Source: Streptacidiphilus albus JL83
GTDB lineage: Bacteria; Actinomycetota; Actinomycetes; Streptomycetales; Streptomycetaceae
Direction of reading: 5' to 3'
DNA: 64,000 bases
Assembly (NCBI RefSeq): GCF_000744705.1
Contig: NZ_JQML01000001.1
Coordinates: forward strand, 7,016,017 to 7,080,016
Below the pieces are notes generated by a model. It did not search any database. It saw only the letters and a list, made by a program, of their open reading frames with translations, and was not told where the DNA came from. This document shows positions 40,244 through 47,964 of the stretch, piece after piece (positions within the stretch are counted from its first letter, which is position 1; each line of letters starts with the position of its first letter). A program made the position numbers and the translations under genes.

Positions 40244-40435
40244 CGCTCCTCCGGTTGCGTTCACCGATGTCCAGCGGGGTCCAGAGGTGGTCCCGCGAGG
40301 CACTGCGGACCAGTTCAAGACGTAGCTGAAGCCGCTCGGACGCCCGGACGAACAGTCGGAAGTGTGTTGGGGGGCAGCCCTTCGCGAGTTCAGTCTCGTA
40401 CCCTCCGTACCCTCCGTACCCTCCGTACCCTCCGC
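40244..40435 (+). repeat. integration-scar repeat, copy E (most decayed)
   Basis: CCTCCGGTTGCGTTCACCGA (40246-40265), then GCCCGGACGAACAG (40342-40355) joined to a degraded tRNA-Ser 3' half (TCGGAAGTGTGTTGGGGGG.., TCGCGAGTTCAGTCTCG). Several substitutions and a deletion in the anticodon stem show that it is the oldest or least constrained copy. The acceptor-end sequence ATCCTCC is replaced by four tandem GTACCCTCC units. Confidence 0.78.
40398..40433 (+). repeat. 9-base tandem repeat GTACCCTCC, four copies
   Basis: Four perfect copies of GTACCCTCC (40398-40406, 40407-40415, 40416-40424, 40425-40433) where the other remnants have a single GTATCCTCC. This is a local slippage expansion of the tRNA acceptor end. 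Confidence 0.97.
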
Positions 40436-40453
40436 ACCCGCCCACCTGGGCAG

Positions 40454-40490
40454 ACGGGAGCGCCGACCGCACTGCGGTCGGCGCTCCCGT
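40454..40490 (+). terminator. long hairpin after remnant E
   Basis: ACGGGAGCGCCGACCGCA / TGCGGTCGGCGCTCCCGT, an 18-base perfect inverted repeat around one central base. It lies between the remnant and the 3' end of the convergent relE gene, so it can act on both strands. Confidence 0.8.
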
Positions 40491-40530
40491 CGTATCGGAA
40501 CCACCCCGGGTCTGAGAACCTCCTGCTCCG

Positions 40531-40812
40531 CTAAGGGATCTGGCGGTGGACGTCGCCGCGGTTGCCCACGGCCAGGACCCAGATGATCAGTTGACCGTTC
40601 TCGACGGTGTAGACCACCCGGTGGTCACCCACCCTGAGCCGCCATCGGGTCGCGTGCCCCTGTAGTGCCTTGGCGTCGAACGTTGTCGTGTCGCCGGCAT
40701 CCATCGCCTTCTGCAATTCGGCGAGGCGGCGCAGGATGCGCAGGGCGTCAGACCGGTCGATCTTCAGCAGTTCGCGCTGCGCGTGCGGAGTGAAGCGTGT
40801 GACGTAGCCCAT
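40531..40812 (-). CDS. relE: RelE/ParE-family toxin
   Basis: A 93-residue toxin: YVTRFTPHAQRELLKIDRSDALRILRRLAEL, then ALQGHATRWRLRVGDHRVVYTV and a C-terminal IIWVLAVGNRGDVHR, the full RelE pattern. The basic residues of the mRNA-cleavage site (Arg in RWRLRVGDHRVVY, His/Arg at the end) are present. It starts 6 bases after the antitoxin stop. Family role: ribosome-dependent mRNA cleavage. Confidence 0.92.
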   Translation of the reverse strand: MGYVTRFTPHAQRELLKIDRSDALRILRRLAELQKAMDAGDTTTFDAKALQGHATRWRLRVGDHRVVYTVENGQLIIWVLAVGNRGDVHRQIP

Positions 40813-40818
40813 CGGACG

Positions 40819-41100
40819 TCAGCCCTCCTGGCCACGGAGGAGAGCCGCCATTTCCTCCAGTGAGACGGATCCCTGGACCCCCTCCGACTCCGACTCGTCG
40901 GCCAGCCTGTTCAGCCACGCCTCCTCGGCATCGTCCGCTATCCGGCGGAGGCGCTGGTACTCCTCGATATCGATCACCACGGCCTCCTGCCTGCCCCGCC
41001 GGGTGATGATCGTCGGAGTCCCCTCCCGACGCGCCCGGTCAATGACATCGGCGAGGTGGCTGCGGACCTCGGCCATGGACTCAATCATGGGCTCGCTCAT
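40819..41100 (-). CDS. relB-like: Phd/YefM-type antitoxin partner of RelE
   Basis: A 93-residue antitoxin. MAEVRSHLADVIDRARREG, then PTIITRRGRQEAVVIDIEEY is a Phd/YefM fold, followed by an acidic tail (DDAEEAWLNRLADESES..). ATG 41100 is chosen; an upstream start at 41127 would include the palindrome. It neutralises the toxin encoded next. Antitoxins of this kind with RelE toxins are common in actinomycetes. Confidence 0.88.
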   Translation of the reverse strand: MSEPMIESMAEVRSHLADVIDRARREGTPTIITRRGRQEAVVIDIEEYQRLRRIADDAEEAWLNRLADESESEGVQGSVSLEEMAALLRGQEG

Positions 41101-41115
41101 GTCTTCAATGTAATA

Positions 41116-41125
41116 GATGTACATC
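41116..41125. promoter_or_regulatory. palindrome upstream of the antitoxin-relE operon
   Basis: GATGTACATC is a perfect 10-base palindrome 16 bases upstream of the antitoxin start, inside an AT-richer stretch (CAATGTAATAGATGTACATC). It is the likely operator/promoter of the module. Confidence 0.55.
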
Positions 41126-41408
41126 AAATCGGCAGTGCCTTGCCGAACTCGCCGAGCGGTGCCCTCGGCGCCGGGGAGGCCCGCTTGCGACGGTTTGGCG
41201 GACCGGACCGGAGCGACTTCTTCACCTCGCTGTCCAGTGGGCCGTTCGCGCAGGTCCAGGCGAGCAGATCTCCGAGCCCACCCCGCAGGTCAGCCCGCGC
41301 CCACCTGGGCAGACGCGGGACTCGACGCGCGGCCGTCTCCGGCTGTGATCCGCGTCTCGCGCACCTGGCCACGGGGGCCGCTGGGGCCCGCAACTGCGGG
41401 CCGCGGCG

Positions 41409-41437
41409 CCGACCGGCGGGGGTTCCCCGCCGGTCGG
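41409..41437. terminator. isolated hairpin in an intergenic region
   Basis: CCGACCGGCGGGG / CCCCGCCGGTCGG, a 13-base perfect stem with a GTT loop, in the gap between the TA module and the next gene. No gene ends at it, so it may mark the original flank of the integration zone or belong to a lost gene. The rest of 41101-41536 shows no gene. Confidence 0.55.
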
Positions 41438-41536
41438 GGGCGTTGACGGTTCCGCGAACCTGTACGAACACTGTGCGGGTCTTCCCGGAACCGCGCCCAT
41501 GCCTCGGGGAGGACTCCGGTCCGCAAGGGGAGCGAT

Positions 41537-42232
41537 GTGTCCAGAAGGTACCGGCTGACCTACAGCCCCGAGATCCGCGCGCTGGTCGAGTCCCTGCCTG
41601 CGGAGCAGCGCCAGGACGTCTCCCGCAGCTTCACCCTGCTGATGCGCGACCCGATCAGCCACGCGGTCATCCATATCGCGATGCGCAACACCGTGGAGAA
41701 CCGGTACGCGGCCTATCTCATGCCCGGTTTCACGCTGGAGGCCGAGTACACCGTCAGCGGCCGTGACCTTCACGTCGTGAAGTGGACCACCCGGTACCCC
41801 CTGATCGTGTTCGACGCCGACCACCGCGTCGTCGTGCCGCCCGTGGTCGCCCATGAGGCTGCCGCGACCGTCGGCGACTGCTCTTCCCCCGAGGGGCGCC
41901 GGCTCCGGGGCGAGTGGTGCCTGCGGGCGCGCACGCAGGTGTTGGACTTCCGCGACCTGCCGGACGCGGAGCGCGCGACGGCGCTGTACACCATGGCCCA
42001 TTCCCTGGGCTCGCGGGTGAAACAGGCCGTCGGACACCCGGAGCTCATCGAGACCGCCTCGCACGAGCGGCTGGCGCAGGCCAACTACGGGCTCACCGCC
42101 CACCTGCACAAGGCGGCGCGGCTTGCCGAGCAGCAGGCCAACGGCGCCTACGAGCCGCTGCACCGCCGACTCGGCACGATGCCGTGGGAGGAGCCGGAGT
42201 ACATCGCGAGGATGGCGGAGCGCTACAGCTGA
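41537..42232 (+). CDS. hypothetical protein
   Basis: A 231-residue protein that I do not recognise. GTG 41537 has a GGGGAG ribosome site. The first 90 residues (YRLTYSPEIRALVESLPAEQ, SRSFTLLMRDPISHAVI, VENRYAAYLMPGFTLEAEYTV) slightly resemble RelE/ParE-type folds, with a helix pair followed by beta strands. The second part (about 120-225) is helical with several His/Arg residues (HSLGSRVKQAVGHPELIETASHE). No membrane segment or signal peptide is present. It lies at the right flank of the integration zone and is convergent with the DHFR-family gene. Confidence 0.55.
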   Translation: MSRRYRLTYSPEIRALVESLPAEQRQDVSRSFTLLMRDPISHAVIHIAMRNTVENRYAAYLMPGFTLEAEYTVSGRDLHVVKWTTRYPLIVFDADHRVVVPPVVAHEAAATVGDCSSPEGRRLRGEWCLRARTQVLDFRDLPDAERATALYTMAHSLGSRVKQAVGHPELIETASHERLAQANYGLTAHLHKAARLAEQQANGAYEPLHRRLGTMPWEEPEYIARMAERYS

Positions 42233-42288
42233 CGCCCGGCGGCACGCGGCGGCGCGGCGCACCGGCACTGCTCGGCGGGGCGGCGGGG

Positions 42289-42933
42289 CTACGGCCGGGT
42301 GAAGGTCATATGAGTGGTGCCGCCGGGTGTCGTCACCGACTCCATCCGGAACCGCTGCTCCAGCCCTTCCAGCCCGTCCCACAGCCGCTCACCGCGGCCG
42401 AGGACGATCGGGACGACGGCGATGTGGAGGTGGTCGACCAGGTCCTCCGCGAGGAACTGCCTGACGGTGGTGGGGCCTCCGCCGATCCGCACATCGAGGC
42501 CGCCCGCGGCCTCTCGGGCCTGCCGCAGTGCCTCCTGCGGCGAGGCGTCGACGAAGTGGAAGACCGTGCCGCCCTCCATCTCCAGCGACGGTCGCGGGTG
42601 GTGCGTCAGCACGAACACCGGGGTGTGGAACGGCGGGTTGTTCCCCCACCAGCCCTTCCACTCCTCGTCGGTCCACGGGCCGCGCTGCGGGCCGAACTTG
42701 TTGCGGCCCATGATCTCCGCGCCGATCCCGGGCCCCCAGGTCCAGGCGAGGGCGTCGTCGACGCCGCTGCTGCCGCCGGCCTGGCCGTGCATCTCGTTGA
42801 AGGCGCGGGTCTGCATGAACCAGTCGACCAGCCGAGTCCCGGCATGCCCGAACGGGGCATCAGGCCCCTGTCCCTCCCCGGCGGCGAACCCGTCCAGCGA
42901 CACGCTGAAGTTGTGCACTCGAACACGCGACAT
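42289..42933 (-). CDS. dihydrofolate reductase-family (RibD C-terminal-like) protein
   Basis: A 214-residue protein with the RibD-C/DHFR-like pattern: VHNFSVSLDGFAAGEGQ at the N-terminus, MGRNKFGPQRGPW near 80, VFVLTHHPRPSLEMEGGTVFHFV near 110-132, DVRIGGGPTTVRQFLAEDLVD near 151-172 and VPIVLGRGERLWDGL near 180. These proteins are NADPH-dependent reductases of unknown substrate in most actinomycetes. ATG 42933 (MSRVRVHNF) fits the family start. A single gene. Confidence 0.88.
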   Translation of the reverse strand: MSRVRVHNFSVSLDGFAAGEGQGPDAPFGHAGTRLVDWFMQTRAFNEMHGQAGGSSGVDDALAWTWGPGIGAEIMGRNKFGPQRGPWTDEEWKGWWGNNPPFHTPVFVLTHHPRPSLEMEGGTVFHFVDASPQEALRQAREAAGGLDVRIGGGPTTVRQFLAEDLVDHLHIAVVPIVLGRGERLWDGLEGLEQRFRMESVTTPGGTTHMTFTRP

Positions 42934-43102
42934 GACACTCACGTCCCTCACTCGGACTCCATCGTCGAACCGAGCCTAGACGTGCCCACTGTCATCGGCC
43001 GGATCACGCGCCGCGCGAACGGGCCCGGCCTCACCTCCGGGCCTCACCTCCGCACGATCTGCTGCAGCTTCCAGAACCGCCCTGGCTGAACGGGCAGGCA
43101 GA

Positions 43103-43140
43103 CGTTGGGGGGACGGGCGCGTGGGCCCGTCCCCCCAACG
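43103..43140 (-). terminator. terminator of the large beta-helix gene
   Basis: CGTTGGGGGGACGGGC / GCCCGTCCCCCCAACG, a 16-base perfect stem with a 6-base loop, 36 bases beyond the stop of the minus-strand beta-helix gene. Confidence 0.85.
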
Positions 43141-43175
43141 GTGTGGCGCGTGGCGCTTGCGCGGGGCCGGTGGTG

Positions 43176-46100
43176 TCAGCCGCCGATGCCGAGGGCGAAG
43201 ACGTGCATCGCGGTCTGGCCGCCCGCGACGCCGTCGCCGACGTCCGGGAGGGTCACCGAGGCGACCGTCTTGCCGGCGGCCAGCGCCACCGTCTGTTCGA
43301 AGACATTGACGGTGGTGTGGTCCTGGGTGTTGCCGGGGCGGTTGCGGTAGGCGCAGACGATGACCGCGCCGGAGCCCGTCGGGGCGGTGCCGTACCAGTC
43401 GGGGACGGTGAGGGTGAAGCTCTGGGTGCTGCCGTCCGTGTAGGTGATGACGCCGCTGCCGGAGGCGGGGCCGTAGGTGGCGGTGGTCAGGAAGCCGAGG
43501 TCGGCGCCCGAGCCGGAGACGTCGACGATCTGGCCGCCGGCGGTGACGTTGTCCGGCTGGCCGCCGGCGGCGGTCGGCCAGCTGAAGCCGATGCCGCCGT
43601 AGGTCAGCTTCGCCCCCGGAGCGACCCCGGCGGCGGCCAGGGCCTCGGCCGACAGGCTCGACTGCGAGCCGTCGATGTCGGCGGCCCCGGTGGCGCTGTC
43701 GTCGGAGATGCCGGTGTTGTCGTAGGCGCCCGCCAGCGAGGTGTACGGCTGCTGCACCTGGACGCCGGTGCTGAGCAGCGTCCGGCCGGTGCCCCGGGCG
43801 CCTCGGTAGTCGGCGGTGACGGTCAGTCCGACCGGTCCGGCGGGCGCCAGACCGGCCGGTGCGGTCACGCTGAAGGTCGCCTTCGCGCTGCCGTGCGCCG
43901 GGACGGCGGTCGGCTGCGGCTGCTTGCGGACGGTCCAGCCCTGCGGCACCGAGATCCCCAGCCGGAGGCCGGTCAGTGCGGTCGGGCCGGGATCGGCGAC
44001 GGTCGCGGTCACCGTGAACGCGGTGCCGGGGTGGAAGGTGGTCGGTGCGCCGCCGACGCTCAGCGAGGGCTGCGCCGGAATTTGGAAGGAGTCGAGGGTC
44101 AGCCGGCCGGAGCCGGTGGCCACGACCTGGACGGTGTGCGGACCGGCGGCGAGGCGGGTGTCGGTGAACACCGTCTGCCCGGTCTCGGGCGAAGCCGAGT
44201 AGGTGTTGACCGTGCCCTGGGCGACGCCGTCGATCAGCACCTGGGCGCTGCCCTGGCTCGGTCCCTCGGCGGCGACCAGCGCGATGCTGCTGCCGGTGAA
44301 GGCGAGCGAGACCGCGGCCCCCTGGGCGGTGGTGCTGTGCTGGTCGTCACCGCCGGGGGTGCCGGCGGCGCTCCAGCTGCCGGTGTAGTCGAGCAGTTGG
44401 CTGTCGTTGTCGACGACCCCGGCCGTCGGTGCGGCCGGTACCGGTCCGGCGCTGTTCATGATCGCCAGCGCGGCGGCGGGCCAGGCGCCCGCACTGACCA
44501 GGGTGGGCGGGGTGTAGGTGATGTCGGTGCCGTTGTTGTCGGTGTTCGGGTTGTCGGTGTAGTCGGCCGGGCCGACGGTGATGTTGTTGATCGTCGGCGT
44601 CCACATGCCGATCCAGTTGCTGCCGCCCAGGCTGGTGACGTTGTCGAAGGTGTCCCAGTAGGAGCTGCCCTCGTCCTGGTAGACCATGTTGTTGGTGTGG
44701 TTGCCGACGGTCAGGTAGTTGCCGGAGAAGACCGAGTCGATCCCGGCGCCGTCCTCGCCCTGGCCGCCGTTGGTGTAGATCGGGCCGCCGTCGTACAGGA
44801 CGTTCATGACGTCGTGGACGTAGTTGTCGGTGATCCGGTTGCCGCCCGCGTAGTTGGTGCCCCGGGCGCAGGTGGAGAGTCCTTCGGCGGCCTGCATGGA
44901 GCAGGGCGACGCCCAGCCCCAGCCCCAACCCAGGGACATCCCGGAGTAGGAGGTGTGCCCGATGTCGTTGTGGTCGATCGTCAGGTTCCGGGTGAAGCCG
45001 GCCCAGATGCCGACGGCGTCGGTGTAGTCCTGCCCGACGTGGGAGATGGTGTCGTCGGAGACGGTGTCGCCGTCGTTCATCAGCGCCGGGTCGTTCTGGA
45101 AGTAGTCGTCCACGTCGCCGACCGAGATCCCGCCCGCCGCCGTGTCGGTGACGGTGCTGCCGGTGACGGTGGAGTTCTGCGTCCCGTCCGCCAGGTCGAC
45201 GCCGGTCGCGCCGAGGTGGCTGAACGAGTCGCCGCTGAAGGTGATGTCGTCACCGCGCGAGACCGCGACCGCGCCGGGGGTGACCAGCGGGGTGGTGACC
45301 GGGCCCGAGGTGTTCCAGAGCACGGCGGCCTGGTTGTCGATGTAGCCGGTGGTGACCGGCAGGTTCCAGGTCGAGTAGGCGAAGCCGATGCCCTGGAAAG
45401 CGATGTCGTGGACCGGTGAGACCGCCTGCGGGGTGGCCTCGAAGGCGTTGATCACCAGGTAGCTGCCGCCGGTCTTGGTCAGCGTCACGGTGTGCGTGCC
45501 GGGTGCCAGGCCCTGGACCGAGTAGAGCACCTGCTGGGCCAGCCGGGTGCTGCTGTAGCCGGTCCAGCTCTGCCGGGTGTCGGGCACGCCGTCGACGGAG
45601 GCGCTGATGGCGCCCTCGTCGGAGTTGGTCTCGCCGAGGACCTCGACCCCGCTGCCGGTGAAGGTGTAGCTGACCGAGTCACCGTCGGCGGTGGCGTAGG
45701 CCACGGTGTTGCCGAGGTCGCCGTAGGTCCGTCCGGCGGAGGTGCCCCAGCTGCTGCCGGTGTAGCTCGCGCCGGGGGCGTTCTGCGGCACCGGGGTGAG
45801 GTGGCCCGGGGTGCCGTTCAGCGACACCAGGGTCTGCAGGACCGGGAGTTCGACGTCGGCGGCGTACATGTCCTGGCCCGGCAGGGGGATGTAGTAGAGC
45901 CGGTCGGCGGTCTTGTCCAGGTAGAACTGGCCGGGACGGCTCAGCAGTTGGTAGGCGTTCTCGACGTAGGAGACGCCGTCCATGGCGGGCAGTCCGGCGC
46001 CGTTGAAGGGGAAGCCGAGGTTGGGCACGTCGACGTGGTTGGCGGACCAGCAGCTCGGCAGGACGTTGATGTCGGAGCCGCCGGCCGGGTCGGCGGTGAT

Positions 46101-46724
46101 GCTCTGCACCGGGCAGCTCATGTGCTTCCAGTCGTTGTCCTGCACCACCTCGATCTGTGACTGGTCGGTGAACCCGGCGTAGGAGGCGTCGGAGGTCCGG
46201 AAGCCGGTGGCGGTCGTCTGCAGGCCGGCCGGGCTCCCGGCCGAGCGGGCCAGGGTGGCCCTGGTGCCGTCGACGAAGAGCTGCTGGCCGCCGGTGGCCG
46301 CGGCGGAGGCCGGGACCGGCGCCTCCCACACGTCGGAGCCGGCGGCGGCCGGGGTGAAGCCGCCGACCCTGACCGCGCCGTTCAGCACCGGCTGCTGGTC
46401 GCGGACCGGACGGTAGACGACCTGGAACCCGTTGCTGCCGGAGTCCTGCGGCCCCAGCTGGAGCGGGGCGGTCAGCCGGTAGTCGCCGCCGTAGAGGTCG
46501 ACGTCGATGTCGGCGGTCATGTTCCGGTCGAGGCCGCGGACCTCGGCGGCGGCGGAGCCCAGACTGCAGGGTGCGGCGGCGGTGCAGGCGCTGCCGCCGC
46601 CGGTGGGGGAGGCGAAGAGGGTGGTGGGGCGGGGCGGGGCGGCGGCTCCGGCCGGGGCTGCGGCGATGCCGCAGACCGCCAGTCCGAAGCTGAGAAGTGC
46701 CGCTAGCCGTGCGGCAGTTGCCAT
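43176..46724 (-). CDS. secreted right-handed beta-helix carbohydrate-active protein with NEW3-like and C-terminal accessory domains
   Basis: A 1182-residue exported protein. The signal peptide is MATAARLAALLSFGLAVCGI followed by AAAPAGAAA (about 1-28). A right-handed parallel beta-helix (about 30-690) includes a Gly/Asn/Asp-rich repeat region (NSTVTGSTVTDTAAGGISVGD, LTIDHNDIGHTSYSGMSLGW). An inserted galactose-binding-like segment occurs near 330-430 and a similar one near 740-870. A NEW3-type domain follows (PSLSVGGAPTTFHPGTAFTV), and the C-terminal 200 residues are the YDNTGISDDS..ADIDGSQSSLSAEALAAAG module found at the end of many streptomycete glycosidases. Substrate unknown; a plant or fungal polysaccharide is likely. 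ATG 46724 gives a proper signal peptide. Two operator-like palindromes lie upstream. Confidence 0.82.
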   Translation of the reverse strand: MATAARLAALLSFGLAVCGIAAAPAGAAAPPRPTTLFASPTGGGSACTAAAPCSLGSAAAEVRGLDRNMTADIDVDLYGGDYRLTAPLQLGPQDSGSNGFQVVYRPVRDQQPVLNGAVRVGGFTPAAAGSDVWEAPVPASAAATGGQQLFVDGTRATLARSAGSPAGLQTTATGFRTSDASYAGFTDQSQIEVVQDNDWKHMSCPVQSITADPAGGSDINVLPSCWSANHVDVPNLGFPFNGAGLPAMDGVSYVENAYQLLSRPGQFYLDKTADRLYYIPLPGQDMYAADVELPVLQTLVSLNGTPGHLTPVPQNAPGASYTGSSWGTSAGRTYGDLGNTVAYATADGDSVSYTFTGSGVEVLGETNSDEGAISASVDGVPDTRQSWTGYSSTRLAQQVLYSVQGLAPGTHTVTLTKTGGSYLVINAFEATPQAVSPVHDIAFQGIGFAYSTWNLPVTTGYIDNQAAVLWNTSGPVTTPLVTPGAVAVSRGDDITFSGDSFSHLGATGVDLADGTQNSTVTGSTVTDTAAGGISVGDVDDYFQNDPALMNDGDTVSDDTISHVGQDYTDAVGIWAGFTRNLTIDHNDIGHTSYSGMSLGWGWGWASPCSMQAAEGLSTCARGTNYAGGNRITDNYVHDVMNVLYDGGPIYTNGGQGEDGAGIDSVFSGNYLTVGNHTNNMVYQDEGSSYWDTFDNVTSLGGSNWIGMWTPTINNITVGPADYTDNPNTDNNGTDITYTPPTLVSAGAWPAAALAIMNSAGPVPAAPTAGVVDNDSQLLDYTGSWSAAGTPGGDDQHSTTAQGAAVSLAFTGSSIALVAAEGPSQGSAQVLIDGVAQGTVNTYSASPETGQTVFTDTRLAAGPHTVQVVATGSGRLTLDSFQIPAQPSLSVGGAPTTFHPGTAFTVTATVADPGPTALTGLRLGISVPQGWTVRKQPQPTAVPAHGSAKATFSVTAPAGLAPAGPVGLTVTADYRGARGTGRTLLSTGVQVQQPYTSLAGAYDNTGISDDSATGAADIDGSQSSLSAEALAAAGVAPGAKLTYGGIGFSWPTAAGGQPDNVTAGGQIVDVSGSGADLGFLTTATYGPASGSGVITYTDGSTQSFTLTVPDWYGTAPTGSGAVIVCAYRNRPGNTQDHTTVNVFEQTVALAAGKTVASVTLPDVGDGVAGGQTAMHVFALGIGG

Positions 46725-46828
46725 GGGGGGACCTTTCCGACACAACGGGGTGGGTGGGAACGATCGAAGGCGGCGGGTGGCGGGGGCAGGTGTCTCCCGG
46801 CGGCACCGCCGGTACGCAAGCGAAAGCT

Positions 46829-46995
46829 ATACATCCGATGAATCGGTGTCAATGCGTCGCGCAGCAGCATTCGACGAAGGGGTGTCAGGTCGCCAACGGG
46901 TGGCAAATGTCCCTGCATGGCGGTGACTGACGGGGTATTGGATCGAGCGCTGGGCGCCGCGCTGCCATGGCTCGGGCGGTATGCATCCGATGTAT
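46829..46995. promoter_or_regulatory. two matching operator-like palindromes upstream of the beta-helix gene
   Basis: ATACATCCGATGAAT (46829-46843) and ATGCATCCGATGTAT (46981-46995) agree at 13 of 15 positions and are each nearly palindromic (reverse complement of the second: ATACATCGGATGCAT). They lie 105 and 257 bases before the beta-helix start; the second also lies 60 bases before the PARG gene on the other strand. The form fits a LacI- or GntR-type sugar-responsive repressor acting by looping. Confidence 0.6.
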
Positions 46996-47055
46996 GCCCT
47001 GGTGGCCAGGAAAAACGATCGACGATGTCGAACTCCTGTCCTAAGGTCCGGACGC

Positions 47056-47946
47056 ATGAGCAGTCGATTGCGGCGCATCGCCGAGGTGAACGAGGAGGCG
47101 GTGGCGCGCGGCCGTTACACGGCCGTGGACGGCAGCGAGGTCCTGATCGGGGACGAGGTGGAGGCGGCGGCGTCCGGGACGCGCTGCTACGGGCCGGAGG
47201 AGCCGCTCGGCCCGCCGCCGACCGTGCCGCAGGGCGGTGGACGGCAGGGCGGCGATGGGCCGCTGCTGCAGGTCACCGGTGAGGGCAGCCTGGAGGCCGC
47301 ACGACGGATGTGCGGCGAGCGGGAGGGCGAGGTCGCGGTGCTGAACTTCGCCTCGGCCCGCAACCCCGGCGGCGGCTACCTCGGCGGCGCGAAGGCCCAG
47401 GAGGAGGACCTGTGCCGACAGGCGCTGCTCCACACCTGCCTGCTGCGTGCGCCGGAGTACTACGCCGCGCACCGGGCCGACAGCGACCTGCTCTACAGCG
47501 ACCGGGTGATCTGGTCACCCAGGGTGCCGGTGCACCGGCGCGCCGACGGGGAACTGTCGGCCCGCCCGCTGCTGGTGTCCTTCCTGACCAGCCCGGCGCC
47601 CAATGCCGGGGAGGTGCTGCGGCGCGACCCGGCGGCGGGGGAGCGGATCCGGGCCGCGTTGCGGCGGCGGGCCGCACGGGTGCTGGGCGTGGCCGCGCAG
47701 CAGGGCGTCCGGCGGCTGGTGCTGGGGGCCTGGGGCTGCGGCGTGTTCCGCAACGACCCCCGGGAGGTGGCGGAGGCGTTCCACGTCCACCTCGGCCCCG
47801 GCGGCGGCTACCGCCCCGCCTTCGACGAGGTGGTCTTCGCCATCCTGGACCGGGCCGGGACCGGGCCCTCGGCCAACCGGAGGGCCTTCGACGACCGCTT
47901 CCCGGACGACCGCTTCCCGGACGACCGCCTCCCGGACGCCCGCTGA
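47056..47946 (+). CDS. bacterial-type poly(ADP-ribose) glycohydrolase (TIGR02452 family)
   Basis: A 296-residue macrodomain-type PARG. The catalytic signature GGG-X6-8-QEE is present as NPGGGYLGGAKAQEEDLCR (about 107-125), with the two Glu required for hydrolysis. Later macrodomain elements are RLVLGAWGCGVFRNDPREVA (about 222-241). It should remove ADP-ribose chains or units from proteins or nucleic acids. No ADP-ribosyltransferase gene is near. The C-terminus ends in three copies of a DDRFPDDRFPDDRLPDAR-like repeat from a 15-base duplication, absent from the usual fold. ATG 47056. Confidence 0.9.
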   Translation: MSSRLRRIAEVNEEAVARGRYTAVDGSEVLIGDEVEAAASGTRCYGPEEPLGPPPTVPQGGGRQGGDGPLLQVTGEGSLEAARRMCGEREGEVAVLNFASARNPGGGYLGGAKAQEEDLCRQALLHTCLLRAPEYYAAHRADSDLLYSDRVIWSPRVPVHRRADGELSARPLLVSFLTSPAPNAGEVLRRDPAAGERIRAALRRRAARVLGVAAQQGVRRLVLGAWGCGVFRNDPREVAEAFHVHLGPGGGYRPAFDEVVFAILDRAGTGPSANRRAFDDRFPDDRFPDDRLPDAR

Positions 47947-47964
47947 GCCCTGCGGACCTGTGGA

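Noticed and set aside
40398..40433. Possible CRISPR-like array
   Set aside because: The units are only 9 bases, directly adjacent and without spacers; it is a slippage repeat.
29272..41100. Search for an integrase or transposase in the scar zone
   Set aside because: No tyrosine or serine recombinase motif and no IS-type inverted repeats were recognisable in any frame; the mobility gene seems lost or outside the window.
41537..42232. RelE-type toxin assignment for the hypothetical protein
   Set aside because: It is more than twice the usual length, has no antitoxin partner, and only the first 90 residues vaguely resemble the fold.
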